From contig MESA01000038.1 of the NCBI GenBank assembly GCA_001770775.1, positions 135,953 through 199,952 on the forward strand: a stretch of DNA of 64,000 nt. The letters run 5' to 3'. How positions within the stretch are numbered: position 1 is the first letter of the stretch; every line of letters starts with the position of its first letter. Both the position numbers and the translations under genes were made by a program. The DNA comes from Burkholderiales bacterium RIFCSPHIGHO2_12_FULL_63_20 (GTDB lineage: Bacteria; Pseudomonadota; Gammaproteobacteria; Burkholderiales; Burkholderiaceae_C). The notes under the pieces were generated by a model. That model searched no databases. It had not been told where the DNA came from and was given only the letters and a program-made list of their open reading frames with translations. Shown one piece after another: positions 26,597 to 36,694 of the stretch.

Positions 26597-27751
26597 TCAG
26601 AGCCCCATTTGCTTGACGATGATCTCGTTCATGATCTCGTGCGTGCCACCACCGATCGAGAGGATGCGGTTGTCGCGGTAGAGGCGCTCGACCACAGACT
26701 CACGCATGTAGCCCATGCCGCCGAAGATCTGCACCGCCTCGTGGGTGACGTAGTCGGCCACATCGGTGGCAAAGTTCTTGGCCATGCACACTTCGTTGAT
26801 GGCGGGCTGTCCGGTCTGCATGCGGGCGGCCACCCGATAGCTGTATTCACGGGCCACCTCGACGCGGGTCGCCATCTCGGCGAGCTTGTGGCGGATGACC
26901 TGGTGCTTGCCAAGCGGCTTGCCAAAGGTGACGCGGTCCTTGACATAGTCCAGGCAGGCCTCCAGCGCCATCTGGGCGGTCATGTAGGCCATGACGGCCA
27001 GCGACAGGCGCTCGGCCTGGAAGTTGGCCATGATCAGCATGAAGCCCGCGTTTTCCGGGCCGATCAGGTTGCCGACCGGCACACGGCAGTCTTCAAAGAA
27101 AAGCTCAGCGGTGTCGGAGGCCCACCACCCCATCTTCTTGAGGTTACGCCCCACGCTGAAGCCCGGCGTGTCCTTCTCGATCAGCAGCAGGGAGACGCCG
27201 GAGAAGCCTTCGCCACCGGTGCGCACGGCCACGGTGTAGTAGTCGGCACGGGTGCCGGAGGTGATGAAGGTCTTGGAGCCGTTGACGATGTAGTGGTCAC
27301 CATCCCGCACGGCGCGGGTGCGCAGGTTGGCCACGTCCGAGCCGCCGCTGGACTCGGTGATGGCCAGCGAGATGATCTTGTCGCCTGCGATGACGCCAGG
27401 TACCACGCGTTGCTGCAGCTCGGGCGAACCGCCGCGCCACACGGGCGGCAGGCCGATGTCGAGCGAGCCCAGGCTGGCGACCAGGCCGCCCGAGGTGCTG
27501 CGCATCAGCTCTTCGCTGACCGCCACCTTGAGGAAGACATCTTCTTCACCGGCGCCGCCCAGGCGTTGTGGGTGACCGATGCCCAGCAGGCCCAGCTCAC
27601 CAGCTTTCTGGTAGAGCTCGCGCGGGAAGGTGCCAGCCTCTTCCCACTCGGCGATGTGGGGCTTGACCTCTTGCGCGATGAAGCGCCGCGCCGTGGCACG
27701 GGCCATCTGGTGCGTGTCGTTGAAGTAAGCGGGGTACACGGAATCGGTCAT
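26597..27751 (-). CDS. acyl-CoA dehydrogenase
   Basis: About 384 residues, FAD-dependent alpha-beta dehydrogenation of an acyl-CoA. Signature 1 is SLAITESSGGSDVANLRT, the central beta domain contains VNGSKTFITSGTRADYYTVAVRT, and the C-terminal helices end in QIFGGMGYMRESVVERLYRDNRILSIGGGTHEIM. The usual medium-chain catalytic Glu position is Gly here (GGGTHEI); a Glu in NFQAERLSL aligns with the helix-G catalytic Glu of isovaleryl- and long-chain enzymes, so branched or long substrates are likely. ATG 27751 has a good Shine-Dalgarno (ACCTCCACCTGAGG region); the track start is 40 codons too far upstream. Divergent from the PECR-like reductase. Confidence 0.92.
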   Translation of the reverse strand: MTDSVYPAYFNDTHQMARATARRFIAQEVKPHIAEWEEAGTFPRELYQKAGELGLLGIGHPQRLGGAGEEDVFLKVAVSEELMRSTSGGLVASLGSLDIGLPPVWRGGSPELQQRVVPGVIAGDKIISLAITESSGGSDVANLRTRAVRDGDHYIVNGSKTFITSGTRADYYTVAVRTGGEGFSGVSLLLIEKDTPGFSVGRNLKKMGWWASDTAELFFEDCRVPVGNLIGPENAGFMLIMANFQAERLSLAVMAYMTAQMALEACLDYVKDRVTFGKPLGKHQVIRHKLAEMATRVEVAREYSYRVAARMQTGQPAINEVCMAKNFATDVADYVTHEAVQIFGGMGYMRESVVERLYRDNRILSIGGGTHEIMNEIIVKQMGL

Positions 27752-27874
27752 GGCGGCCTCAGGTGGAGGTGGGCTGAATGCGGTCAATGAACAGACGAGA
27801 AGCCCGTTCAGAATGGACAGCGTAGTGAAGTCGCCACCCGGCGACCATCGGTAGTTAACCTTAATGGCCACCGA

Positions 27875-27903
27875 TTGACGTATACGTCACTCACGATTAG
27901 AGT
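27875..27903 (+). promoter_or_regulatory. promoter with overlapping 14-bp palindrome upstream of the reductase gene
   Basis: TTGACG (27875-27880), 17-bp spacer and TAGAGT (27898-27903) make a fair sigma-70 promoter. The perfect palindrome TGACGTATACGTCA (27876-27889) covers the -35 and much of the spacer, so a regulator could block or remodel it. ACGT-core palindromes are reported for regulators of branched-chain and fatty acid catabolism, but I cannot assign one. Confidence 0.55.
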
Positions 27904-27936
27904 GACCTCATCTCCTTGCCTGACCCGATCCCGCCC

Positions 27937-28818
27937 ATGACCACCTCTTCGCACTACGACAGCATCTTCCGCCCCGGCCTGTTCCAGGGTCAGATCCATG
28001 TGGTCACGGGGGGCGGCAGTGGCATTGGCCGCTGTGTGGCGCATGAACTGGCCGCGCTGGGCGCCACGGTGGTGATCACCGGCCGCACCCAGGAAAAGCT
28101 CGACAAGGTGGCCGCCGAGATTCGGGAAGACGGCGGGCAGGTGGACACGGCGGCCTTCGACATCCGTGACGAGGAGCAGGTCAAGGCCGCCGTGGCCCGC
28201 ATCGTGACCACCCATGGCCGCATCCACGGCCTGGTGAACAACGCCGGGGGTCAGTTTCCGGCGCCGATGGAGATGATCTCCAAGCGCGGCTTCGAGGCGG
28301 TGGTGGCCAACAACCTCACCGGCGGCTTCCTGATGGCGCGCGAGGTGTTCAACCAGTCGCTGAGCAAGCACGGCGGCGGCGCCATCGTGAACATGGCCGC
28401 CGACATGTGGAACGGCATGGCGGGCATGGCGCACTCGGGCGCGGCCCGCGCGGGCATGGTCAACCTGACCAAGACGGCCGCCTTTGAGTGGGCACGCTCA
28501 CATGTGCGCGTCAACGCGGTGGCGCCGGGCTGGGTGGCGTCGAGCGGCATGGACTCCTATGGCCCCGCCATGGCCCCGATGATCCTGAGCCTGAAGGACA
28601 ACCTGCCGATGCGCCGCCTGGGTCTGGAGGCCGAGATCAGCTCGGTCATCTGCTTCTTGCTGAGCCCGGGGGCGGCGTTTGTGACCGGCGTGACGGTGGC
28701 AATCGACGGCGGCGCGGGCGTGAACAATCCGGTGTGGCCCAAGGCTCCGCACGAACCGGCCCCCAGTTTCAACGGCTTTCACCGTGCCACCACGCCCAAG
28801 GTTTTGCAGGGCCTCTGA
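27937..28818 (+). CDS. SDR oxidoreductase, PECR (trans-2-enoyl-CoA reductase)-like
   Basis: About 293 residues. The Rossmann motif VTGGGSGIGR and NNAGGQFPAP show a short-chain dehydrogenase with NADP(H)-type binding (TGRTQEKL). The usual YxxxK is replaced by HSGAARAGMVNLTKTAAFEWA, and the conserved Ser region is NMAADMW. This same HSGAARAG segment occurs in peroxisomal trans-2-enoyl-CoA reductases (PECR), and the downstream RRLGLEAEISSVICFLLSPGAAFVTGVTVAIDGG also fits that group. The predicted reaction is reduction (or reverse) of an enoyl-CoA. Divergent from an acyl-CoA dehydrogenase, which fits an acyl-CoA pathway. ATG 27937 chosen; TTG 27916 possible. No clear Shine-Dalgarno. Confidence 0.88.
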   Translation: MTTSSHYDSIFRPGLFQGQIHVVTGGGSGIGRCVAHELAALGATVVITGRTQEKLDKVAAEIREDGGQVDTAAFDIRDEEQVKAAVARIVTTHGRIHGLVNNAGGQFPAPMEMISKRGFEAVVANNLTGGFLMAREVFNQSLSKHGGGAIVNMAADMWNGMAGMAHSGAARAGMVNLTKTAAFEWARSHVRVNAVAPGWVASSGMDSYGPAMAPMILSLKDNLPMRRLGLEAEISSVICFLLSPGAAFVTGVTVAIDGGAGVNNPVWPKAPHEPAPSFNGFHRATTPKVLQGL

Positions 28819-28851
28819 GTTCTTTGAACGCTGTGAAGCGCCGCCTGGACC

Positions 28852-31071
28852 TCAGGCCTTGGGCACCACCCAGCGTTGCAACAGCACCCACAGGGCTTGC
28901 GGGCTGAAGGGCTTGGAGATGTAGTCGTTCATGCCAGCAGCCCGGCAGCGTTCGCTGTCTTCCACCATGGCATTGGCGGTCATCGCCACGATGGGCAGGC
29001 GCTCGCGCCCGGGCAACTGACGGATCAGGCGGGTGGCGTCCAAGCCGTCCATCACGGGCATCTGCATGTCCATGAACACCAGGCCATAGTCGGTATGGGC
29101 GCCCGCATCGACCTGAGCCAGACGGTCGACGGCTTGTCGGCCGTTGTGCGCAAAGTCCACCGTCAGGCCCACCCCGCGCAGCAACTCGCCGGCCAGCAGG
29201 CGGTTGAGTTCGTTGTCTTCGACCACCAGCACTCGGGTGCCGTGCAGCGCCTGCAAGGCATCGCGCGCTTCGCTCAAGGACGTGGGTACGGGCACCCGTG
29301 GATCTCCAGGCGCGGGCCGATGGGGCCCGGCATCATCGAGCGCATCGTGCACATGGGGAGCGGACTGCACGAGGCCTGCTGCGTCGGCACATTCCAGTCG
29401 CAGCGTGAACCAGAAGACACTGCCCTGCCCGCGCTGGCTGCTCACGCCCACGGCGCCGCCCATCTGTTCGGCCAGGTGCCGGGAGATGGCCAGCCCCAGA
29501 CCCGTGCCACCGTACTGCCGGGTGGTGGAGACGTCGGCCTGCTGGAAGCTCTGAAAGAGCTGGGCCTGCTCTGCCTCGGTCAGCCCGATGCCGGTGTCGC
29601 GCACTTCGAAGCGCAGGGTCACGTCGCGTTCGGTCCGCGCCTGCACCTGCACGCTCAGGTCCACGCGACCGCACTCGGTGAACTTCACCGCATTGCTGCC
29701 GAAGTTCAGCAGCACCTGGCCGATGCGCAGACCGTCGCCCATCAGGTGGGCCGGGAGCTCGGGATCGATGTGCAGGTGCAGCGCCAGCCCCTTGGCGTCT
29801 GCCTTGTCGATGAGCTGGGCATGGACATCGCGCAGGATCTGGGCGATGTCCACGCGCAGGCGCTCCAGCTCCAATTTGCCCGACTCGATCTTGGACAGGT
29901 CCAGCACGTCGTTGACGATGCCCAGCAGGTGCTGGCCGGCCCCCTGAATCTTTTGCAGGTAACCGTGCTGGATGTCACCCTGCGGCGTGGCGAGCGCCAG
30001 ATGGGTCAAACCGATGATGGCATTCATCGGCGTGCGGATTTCGTGGCTCATGTTGGCCAGGAAGGCTGACTTGAGGCGGTTGGTCGCCTCGGCCGCCTCC
30101 TTGGCGCTGCGCAGGGCGTCCATCGTGGCGCGCTCGACACTGATGTCTTCCATGATGCCCAGCACCCCTTTGGCCGGGTCACCGGGATCGATCAGGCGGG
30201 CGGTGATGCGCGCCCAGAACAAGGTACCGTCCTGTCGGATCAGTTGCTCCTCACGCCAATGCGTCTCGCCCTTGAAGAGACTTTCGTACACCTTCTGTCC
30301 CCCGGCTTCATGGGCCGCGTCGTCGGGATACCAGACGCGGGTCGGACGCCCGATCATGCCGCCCGGCTCGAACCCGAACATCTGATCCAGATACTGGTTG
30401 CCGTAGACGACATGTCGGTCCTTGAGCAGGCCGATGCCCACGGGCACAGCGTCCACGATGGTCTTCTGTTCGGCATGTGCCCGGCGCAAAGATTCCGCCA
30501 GATCGGCCAGCTGGCGGGTGCGCTCGTCCACCAGTTCAGTGAGGTGATGGCGCAGGCGTTGGAGCTCCTGAGCGGCTTTCTCGCGTTCGGTGATGTCGCG
30601 TGATACGCCCAACACGCCGACGACCTCGCCCTGGCGATCCAGCATGGGGCTCTTGATCGTTTCGAACAGACGCCGCTCGGTGCTGCCGGCAAAGGTGAGC
30701 CATTCCTCATTCGTGTGGGGCTGGCCTGAGGTCATGGCAAGGAAATCGTTCTCGCGAAAGAACACCGCCTGCTCCGGCGAAACGAAGTCGGCATCGGTCT
30801 TGCCCACGATGTCGGCCTCGGCCGCACCGAAGAAGCGCTCAAAGGGCGCGTTGCAGGCCAGGTAGACACCATCGGTGTCCTTGAGCCAGACGAGGTCGGG
30901 GATGCTGCGCACCAGGTTCTGCAGCAGGCTGCGACGGTCTTCCAGCTCTTTCACACGTCGCCGCGTGCGCTCGTGCCAAGTCAGCCCCCACAGGGCGAGG
31001 GTGGCGCCCAGGGCCAGGAGCACAACGGCCACCACCGTGTTGATGAGCCACCAAGGTAAATCCGAAAACAT
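28852..31071 (-). CDS. hybrid sensor histidine kinase (2 PAS, HisKA, HATPase, receiver)
   Basis: A 739-residue hybrid kinase. One N-terminal membrane helix ([24 protein letters not shown]), PAS 1 (~50-165, [19 protein letters not shown]), a coiled coil, PAS 2 (~205-320, [19 protein letters not shown]) and HisKA with phospho-His in [18 protein letters not shown] (~345). The ATPase domain has NAVKF, DTGIGL and [13 protein letters not shown]. The C-terminal receiver (~615-735) has phospho-Asp in [15 protein letters not shown] and Lys in [10 protein letters not shown]. No Hpt domain or partner gene is present, so the phosphorelay partner is elsewhere. The cytoplasmic PAS pair suggests sensing of an intracellular or redox cue. 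Confidence 0.95.
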   Translation of the reverse strand: MFSDLPWWLINTVVAVVLLALGATLALWGLTWHERTRRRVKELEDRRSLLQNLVRSIPDLVWLKDTDGVYLACNAPFERFFGAAEADIVGKTDADFVSPEQAVFFRENDFLAMTSGQPHTNEEWLTFAGSTERRLFETIKSPMLDRQGEVVGVLGVSRDITEREKAAQELQRLRHHLTELVDERTRQLADLAESLRRAHAEQKTIVDAVPVGIGLLKDRHVVYGNQYLDQMFGFEPGGMIGRPTRVWYPDDAAHEAGGQKVYESLFKGETHWREEQLIRQDGTLFWARITARLIDPGDPAKGVLGIMEDISVERATMDALRSAKEAAEATNRLKSAFLANMSHEIRTPMNAIIGLTHLALATPQGDIQHGYLQKIQGAGQHLLGIVNDVLDLSKIESGKLELERLRVDIAQILRDVHAQLIDKADAKGLALHLHIDPELPAHLMGDGLRIGQVLLNFGSNAVKFTECGRVDLSVQVQARTERDVTLRFEVRDTGIGLTEAEQAQLFQSFQQADVSTTRQYGGTGLGLAISRHLAEQMGGAVGVSSQRGQGSVFWFTLRLECADAAGLVQSAPHVHDALDDAGPHRPAPGDPRVPVPTSLSEARDALQALHGTRVLVVEDNELNRLLAGELLRGVGLTVDFAHNGRQAVDRLAQVDAGAHTDYGLVFMDMQMPVMDGLDATRLIRQLPGRERLPIVAMTANAMVEDSERCRAAGMNDYISKPFSPQALWVLLQRWVVPKA

Positions 31072-31112
31072 GTGTCACTGTCGCGCAGAACACGCGCGGC
31101 GTCTCATCTCGA

Positions 31113-31277
31113 AAACCCCTGAGCGTATCCCTACTTCCCGCACGACAGGCCAGACGCGGCATTTTTGCCGGTTAGGGCAGCGCGCAAACCCCTGAGCGGG
31201 ACGGGCCTTTCCGGATGCTCGTCATCACCCCTTCGTCTGAGCTGCTAGATTACAACCCCGGTCGCCACTCAGGGTTT
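31113..31277. repeat. repeated 13-mer in the permease upstream region
   Basis: AAACCCCTGAGCG occurs at 31113-31125 and again at 31186-31198. A related inverted copy CTCAGGGTTT (one C shorter in the run) lies at 31268-31277, 33 nt before the permease ATG. All are inside the 239-bp divergent interval between the hybrid kinase and the permease, which otherwise shows no clear promoter. A regulator-binding array is possible. Confidence 0.45.
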
Positions 31278-31310
31278 CCCCGGCATCGTGGTGTGACCTG
31301 TGCTCACCCC

Positions 31311-32294
31311 ATGCAAAGTTTCCTCGATCCGGCCATCCTGTTCTTCGTTTTCGGCCTGCTGGCTGGCGCGCTGCGCTCCAACCTGGAGATCCCGCCGCAG
31401 ATCGCGCGCTTTCTCTCCCTTTATCTGTTGATGGCCCTGGGCCTGAAGGGCGGCTTTGCGCTGCACCAGTCGGGTCTGACGATGGACGTGGCGGTGAGCC
31501 TGGGCGGTGCCCTGCTGCTGGCCACCGTCGTGCCACTGCTGGGCTACCACCTGCTCAAACGTTTCCTGAGTGGCTATGACGCAGCGGCGATTGCGGCGAC
31601 CTACGGCTCGGTGAGCGCCGTGACCTTCATCACCACGGTGCAGTACCTGGACAACCACAACGTGCCTTACGGGGGCCACATGGCGGCGGCCATGGCCTTG
31701 ATGGAGTCGCCCGCGATCATCATGGCGGTGCTGCTGGCCAACATGGTGCGCCAGCGCGAACAAGCGAAGGCGCAAGCGGCGGGATCAGGCACGGTGCGTA
31801 ACACGCCGCTGAGACACATCCTGCACGAGTCGATGACCGACGGCGCCCAGCTGTTGCTGCTGGGCGCTATGGTGATCGGCATCGTCACCGGGCAGTCGGG
31901 GCATGACGCCATGCAGCCGTTTGCAGGCGACCTGTTCAAGGGCATGCTGGCGTTTTTCCTGCTGGACATGGGCTTGAACGCAGCCCGCAACATGGGCGAG
32001 CTCAAGGGCAAGTCGCCGTGGTTGCTGGCCTACGGCTTGGTCGGGCCGATGGTGCACGCCTCGCTGGCCCTGGGCTTGTGCGTGCTGCTCGACATCCCTG
32101 CTGGCAATGGCGCTTTGCTGATGGTGCTAGCGGCGAGTGCGTCCTACATCGCGGTGCCAGCGGTGGTGCGCCACGCCATCCCCGAGGCCAACCCGTCGCT
32201 GTACATTGGCATGTCGCTGGGGCTGACCTTCCCGTTCAACATCCTGGTGGGCATCCCGCTGTATGTGGGCGTGGCGCAGCACGTGCTGCGCTGA
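31311..32294 (+). CDS. SbtA-like sodium-dependent bicarbonate permease family protein
   Basis: A 327-residue inner-membrane protein with about ten hydrophobic segments in two halves, matching the sodium-dependent bicarbonate transport (SbtA/DUF897) family: FLDPAILFFVFGLLAGALRSNLEIPPQIARFLSLYLLMALGLKGG and SVSAVTFITTVQYLD, then the second half SASYIAVPAVVRHAIPEANPSLYIGMSLGLTFPFNILVGIPLY. In cyanobacteria the family imports bicarbonate with sodium; in heterotrophs the substrate is unproven. No SbtB-like PII partner gene is adjacent. ATG 31311 fits the family N terminus. Confidence 0.88.
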   Translation: MQSFLDPAILFFVFGLLAGALRSNLEIPPQIARFLSLYLLMALGLKGGFALHQSGLTMDVAVSLGGALLLATVVPLLGYHLLKRFLSGYDAAAIAATYGSVSAVTFITTVQYLDNHNVPYGGHMAAAMALMESPAIIMAVLLANMVRQREQAKAQAAGSGTVRNTPLRHILHESMTDGAQLLLLGAMVIGIVTGQSGHDAMQPFAGDLFKGMLAFFLLDMGLNAARNMGELKGKSPWLLAYGLVGPMVHASLALGLCVLLDIPAGNGALLMVLAASASYIAVPAVVRHAIPEANPSLYIGMSLGLTFPFNILVGIPLYVGVAQHVLR

Positions 32295-32307
32295 CGCCTT
32301 CGCAGGT

Positions 32308-33330
<1,023 letters not shown>

Positions 33331-33394
33331 CGGGCCATTGTCCGGCTGCAGGCTTGCCCTTGCAGGTGTACGCCCATTCACGCTTGGCCGATAC

Positions 33395-33423
33395 TTCAAA
33401 GGCTCTCGCATTAGGCATTTGAA
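33395..33423. promoter_or_regulatory. weak inverted repeat between the two divergent oxygenase genes
   Basis: TTCAAA (33395-33400) and TTTGAA (33418-33423), 6-bp arms with 17 bp between, inside the 107-bp divergent interval. Short enough to be chance. Confidence 0.22.
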
Positions 33424-33437
33424 AAGAAAGGCCCCGC

Positions 33438-34247
33438 ATGTCTGCCGCCCCCCGCATGCCCACCTACTTCATCCCGCATGGCGCCGGGCCCTGTTTCTTC
33501 ATGGACTGGAACCCGCCCACCACCTGGCACCGCATGCGCGACTTCCTGATGGGCATCGCCAGCACCCTACCGGCACGTCCCAGCGCCATCGTTCTGGTGT
33601 CGGGGCACTGGCTCACCCCGGGGTTCAATGTCACCAGCGGCGCCCAGCCGGACCTGATCTACGACTACGGCGGCTTCCCGCCCCACACCTACGAATTGCG
33701 CTACCCCGCGCCGGGCGAGCCGCAACTGGCTGAGCGCATCCAGCAGCTGCTGCAGCAGGCCGGACAGCCCTCGCAAACCGATCCGCAGCGCGGCTTCGAC
33801 CACGGCATGTTCATCCCGCTCAAACTGATGTTCCCCGAGGCCGACGTGCCCGTGGTGCAGCTGTCCTTGCGGCATGACCTGGACCCGCAGGCCCACCTGC
33901 AAGCCGGGCAGGCCCTGACCGCCCTGCGCGACGAGGGCGTGCTGATCGTGGGCAGTGGCATGAGCTTTCACAACATGCGCGGCTATGGCGACCCGCGCTT
34001 CGGCCCCATCTCCGACACCTTCGACGCCTGGCTGACCGCCACGGTGGAGGCCGACCCGGCCACGCGTGCGCAGGGGCTGGCGCACTGGGACCAGGCCCCC
34101 TCGGCCCGGCTGTGCCACCCGCCCCGCGCCGAAGAGCACCTGCTGCCCTTGATGGTGGTAGCCGGCGCCGCCAGTGAAGGACGAGGCCAGCGCGTGTTCT
34201 CCGACCGCGTGCTGGAAACCACCCTGTCGGCCTACCGATTCGACTGA
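33438..34247 (+). CDS. DODA-type (LigB/YgiD-like) extradiol ring-cleavage dioxygenase
   Basis: A 269-residue class III extradiol dioxygenase-fold enzyme. Probable metal ligands are the His in YFIPHGAGP, the His in [10 protein letters not shown] and the His in GMSFHNMRG region or [14 protein letters not shown]. The segment [25 protein letters not shown] is diagnostic. Relatives open 4,5-DOPA or catechol rings; the substrate here is unknown. Cytoplasmic. Divergent from the LLM oxidoreductase and upstream of, but not clearly in, the TetR-liu operon. Confidence 0.92.
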   Translation: MSAAPRMPTYFIPHGAGPCFFMDWNPPTTWHRMRDFLMGIASTLPARPSAIVLVSGHWLTPGFNVTSGAQPDLIYDYGGFPPHTYELRYPAPGEPQLAERIQQLLQQAGQPSQTDPQRGFDHGMFIPLKLMFPEADVPVVQLSLRHDLDPQAHLQAGQALTALRDEGVLIVGSGMSFHNMRGYGDPRFGPISDTFDAWLTATVEADPATRAQGLAHWDQAPSARLCHPPRAEEHLLPLMVVAGAASEGRGQRVFSDRVLETTLSAYRFD

Positions 34248-34313
34248 CACGCGGTGTCCTGACCGGGTTTTCCCGGGTCCCGAAGGGGTGGTCAAGCGGT
34301 AGCCCTGCGCTCA

Positions 34314-34334
34314 TTTTTGAGTCATACTCAAAAA
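34314..34334 (+). promoter_or_regulatory. 21-bp palindromic operator ending at the TetR start codon
   Basis: TTTTTGAGT-CAT-ACTCAAAAA has perfect 9-bp arms, and the last base is immediately before ATG 34335. CATACT inside it is a possible -10 box that would put the transcription start at the ATG itself. The position and symmetry fit autoregulation by the TetR protein and control of the whole liu operon. Confidence 0.75.
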
Positions 34335-35069
34335 ATGAGTTCCAGCACCTTGGCCCGCACGATCCCGAAGAGCAGCAAGTCCCAGCACCGGCTGAGGGAT
34401 TTGTTGAGCGCCGCTCAAACCGTGTTCACCGAGCACGGCTACCAGCGCACCACCATGGCCCAGATCGCCGAGACCGCCGGCGTGTCCGAGGCCACGGTGT
34501 TCACCTATTTCGCCAGCAAGCGCGAGCTGTGCATTCAGGTCATCACCCGCTGGTATGACGAGATCAGCAGCGAGCTGGAGCGCGATGTGCCCGCTTTGCC
34601 CGGTGTGCACGCCAAGCTCAGCCACGTCGTGCGCGCCCACCTCGTCACCCTGCTGGCCGATGGCTCGGGCATGTGCGCCCTGGTACTGGGCGAAGGCCGC
34701 GCCGCCGGTTCGGCCGAGCCTGAACTGGCCGAAGTCATCGCCGCCTGCAAGCGCCGCTACACCGCCCCCTTGATGGACGCGCTGGCCGAGGCACAGGTCC
34801 AAGGTCAGGTCCGCGCCGACATGCCTCTGCGCCTGCTGCGCGAGCTGGTCTACGGCTCGATGGAGCACGTGCTGTGGGACGCCATCACCTCGGCCAAGCG
34901 CCCCGACATCGACACCACGGCCACCCAGCTGACCGAACTGATCTGGAGTGCGCTGGTGCCGCGTGAGGCCGCCCTGGCCTCGCTGGCGGCGCTCAGCCGC
35001 TTCCACGATGAAGTCCACGATGCGCTGAGTCGCGTCCCCCCTCCTCCTTTGCCGCCGCTCCAGGCCTGA
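34335..35069 (+). CDS. TetR-family regulator of the liu operon
   Basis: A 244-residue TetR regulator. The N-terminal helix-turn-helix covers residues ~15-60 (RLRDLLSAAQTVFTEHGYQRTTMAQIAETAGVSEATVFTYFASKRELC), and the rest is the helical ligand-binding domain. It is the first gene of the leucine-degradation cluster, 6 nt before liuB, so it probably represses the operon until an acyl-CoA intermediate binds. A TetR called LiuQ has been described in this role in betaproteobacteria; I cannot confirm identity. ATG 34335 chosen; the track's TTG 34317 lies inside the operator. No Shine-Dalgarno is visible for either. Confidence 0.9.
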   Translation: MSSSTLARTIPKSSKSQHRLRDLLSAAQTVFTEHGYQRTTMAQIAETAGVSEATVFTYFASKRELCIQVITRWYDEISSELERDVPALPGVHAKLSHVVRAHLVTLLADGSGMCALVLGEGRAAGSAEPELAEVIAACKRRYTAPLMDALAEAQVQGQVRADMPLRLLRELVYGSMEHVLWDAITSAKRPDIDTTATQLTELIWSALVPREAALASLAALSRFHDEVHDALSRVPPPPLPPLQA

Positions 35070-35075
35070 CCGACC

Positions 35076-36683
35076 ATGCCCGTCATCGAGACCCAACTCA
35101 ATCCGCGCAGCGAAGCGTTCAAGGACAGCGCCCGCGCCATGCAGACCCTGGTGGCCGACCTGGAGGCGCAGCTCGCCCAGATCGCCCTCGGCGGCGGCGA
35201 CGCCCCGCGCGCCAAGCACCTGGCCCGTGGCAAGCTGCTGCCGCGTGACCGCGTCGAACAGTTGCTCGACGCCGGCTCGCCGTTCCTGGAAGTGGGCGCC
35301 CTGGCTGCGCTGAACGTGTACGACAACGCCGCGCCCAGTGCTGGCATCATCACCGGCGTCGGCCGTGTGTCGGGCGTCGAATGCATGATCGTGTGCAACG
35401 ACGCGACCGTGAAGGGCGGCACCTACTACCCGCTCACCGTCAAAAAGCACCTGCGCGCGCAGGAGATCGCCGCGCAGAACCGCCTGCCCTGCATCTACCT
35501 GGTGGACTCGGGCGGCGCCAACCTGCCCAACCAGGACGAGGTCTTTCCCGACCGCGACCACTTCGGCCGCATCTTCTACAACCAGGCCAACCTGAGCGCC
35601 GCCGGCATCCCGCAGATCGCCGTGGTGATGGGCTCGTGCACGGCGGGAGGCGCCTACGTGCCGGCCATGAGCGACGAGACCATCATCGTCGCCAACCAGG
35701 GCACCATCTTCCTGGGTGGCCCGCCGCTGGTTAAAGCCGCCACCGGCGAGGTCGTGACGGCCGAAGACCTGGGCGGCGGCGATGTGCACACCCGCCTGTC
35801 GGGCGTGGCCGACCACCTCGCCCGCGACGACGTGCATGCGCTGGCCCTGGCCCGCCAGGCAGTGGCTCGCCTGAACTGGCGCAAGACGCCCGAGCTGGCC
35901 CTGGTCACCCCGCGCGCCCCGCTGTACGACGAGGCCGAACTCAACGGCATCATCCCCACCGATACGCGCAAGCCCTTCGACGTGCGCGAGGTCATCGCCC
36001 GCCTGGTCGACGGCTCCGAGTTCGACGAGTTCAAGGCCCGCTACGGCACCACCCTGATCACCGGTTTTGCCCACATCGAAGGCATGCCCGTGGGCATCGT
36101 GGCCAACAACGGCATCCTGTTTGCCGAAAGCGCCAACAAGGGCGCCCACTTCATCGAGCTGTGCTGCCAGCGCAAGATCCCGCTGGTCTTTTTGCAGAAC
36201 ATCACCGGCTTCATGGTGGGCCGCAAGTACGAGAACGAGGGCATTGCCCGCGCCGGCGCCAAGATGGTGACGGCTGTGTCTTGCGCCAGTGTTCCGAAGT
36301 TCACCGTCATCATCGGCGGCTCGTTTGGGGCCGGCAACTACGGCATGTGCGGGCGCTCCTTCAACCCGCGCTTCATGTGGATGTGGCCCAACGCCCGCAT
36401 CAGCGTGATGGGCGGTGAGCAGGCCGCCAGCGTGCTGGCCACCGTCAAGCGCGATGGCATCGAGGCCAAGGGAGGCACCTGGTCAGCCGACGAGGAAGAA
36501 GCCTTCAAGGCGCCGGTGCGCGATCAGTACGAGGCGCAAGGCCATCCCTACTACGCCAGCGCCCGCCTGTGGGACGACGGCGTGATCCGCCCCACCGACA
36601 CCCGCCGTGTGCTGAGCCTGGCCCTGAGCGCCGCGCTCAACGCCCCGATCCCCGAGACGCGTTACGGCGTCTTCCGCATGTGA
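35076..36683 (+). CDS. liuB: 3-methylcrotonyl-CoA carboxylase beta (carboxyltransferase) subunit
   Basis: A 535-residue carboxyltransferase subunit that moves CO2 from carboxybiotin to 3-methylcrotonyl-CoA in leucine degradation. The N and C carboxyltransferase halves are complete: [55 protein letters not shown], and [43 protein letters not shown]. Length is as expected for MccB/LiuB. It works with liuD, two genes downstream in the same operon, forming the holoenzyme. Confidence 0.96.
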   Translation: MPVIETQLNPRSEAFKDSARAMQTLVADLEAQLAQIALGGGDAPRAKHLARGKLLPRDRVEQLLDAGSPFLEVGALAALNVYDNAAPSAGIITGVGRVSGVECMIVCNDATVKGGTYYPLTVKKHLRAQEIAAQNRLPCIYLVDSGGANLPNQDEVFPDRDHFGRIFYNQANLSAAGIPQIAVVMGSCTAGGAYVPAMSDETIIVANQGTIFLGGPPLVKAATGEVVTAEDLGGGDVHTRLSGVADHLARDDVHALALARQAVARLNWRKTPELALVTPRAPLYDEAELNGIIPTDTRKPFDVREVIARLVDGSEFDEFKARYGTTLITGFAHIEGMPVGIVANNGILFAESANKGAHFIELCCQRKIPLVFLQNITGFMVGRKYENEGIARAGAKMVTAVSCASVPKFTVIIGGSFGAGNYGMCGRSFNPRFMWMWPNARISVMGGEQAASVLATVKRDGIEAKGGTWSADEEEAFKAPVRDQYEAQGHPYYASARLWDDGVIRPTDTRRVLSLALSAALNAPIPETRYGVFRM

Positions 36684-36694
36684 GGACGCCCGCC

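Noticed and set aside
34311-36149. 612-aa open frame on the minus strand
   Set aside because: Antisense shadow of the TetR and liuB genes, which have clear family motifs; the shadow protein is Gly/His/Gln-rich low-complexity typical of reversed GC-rich codons.
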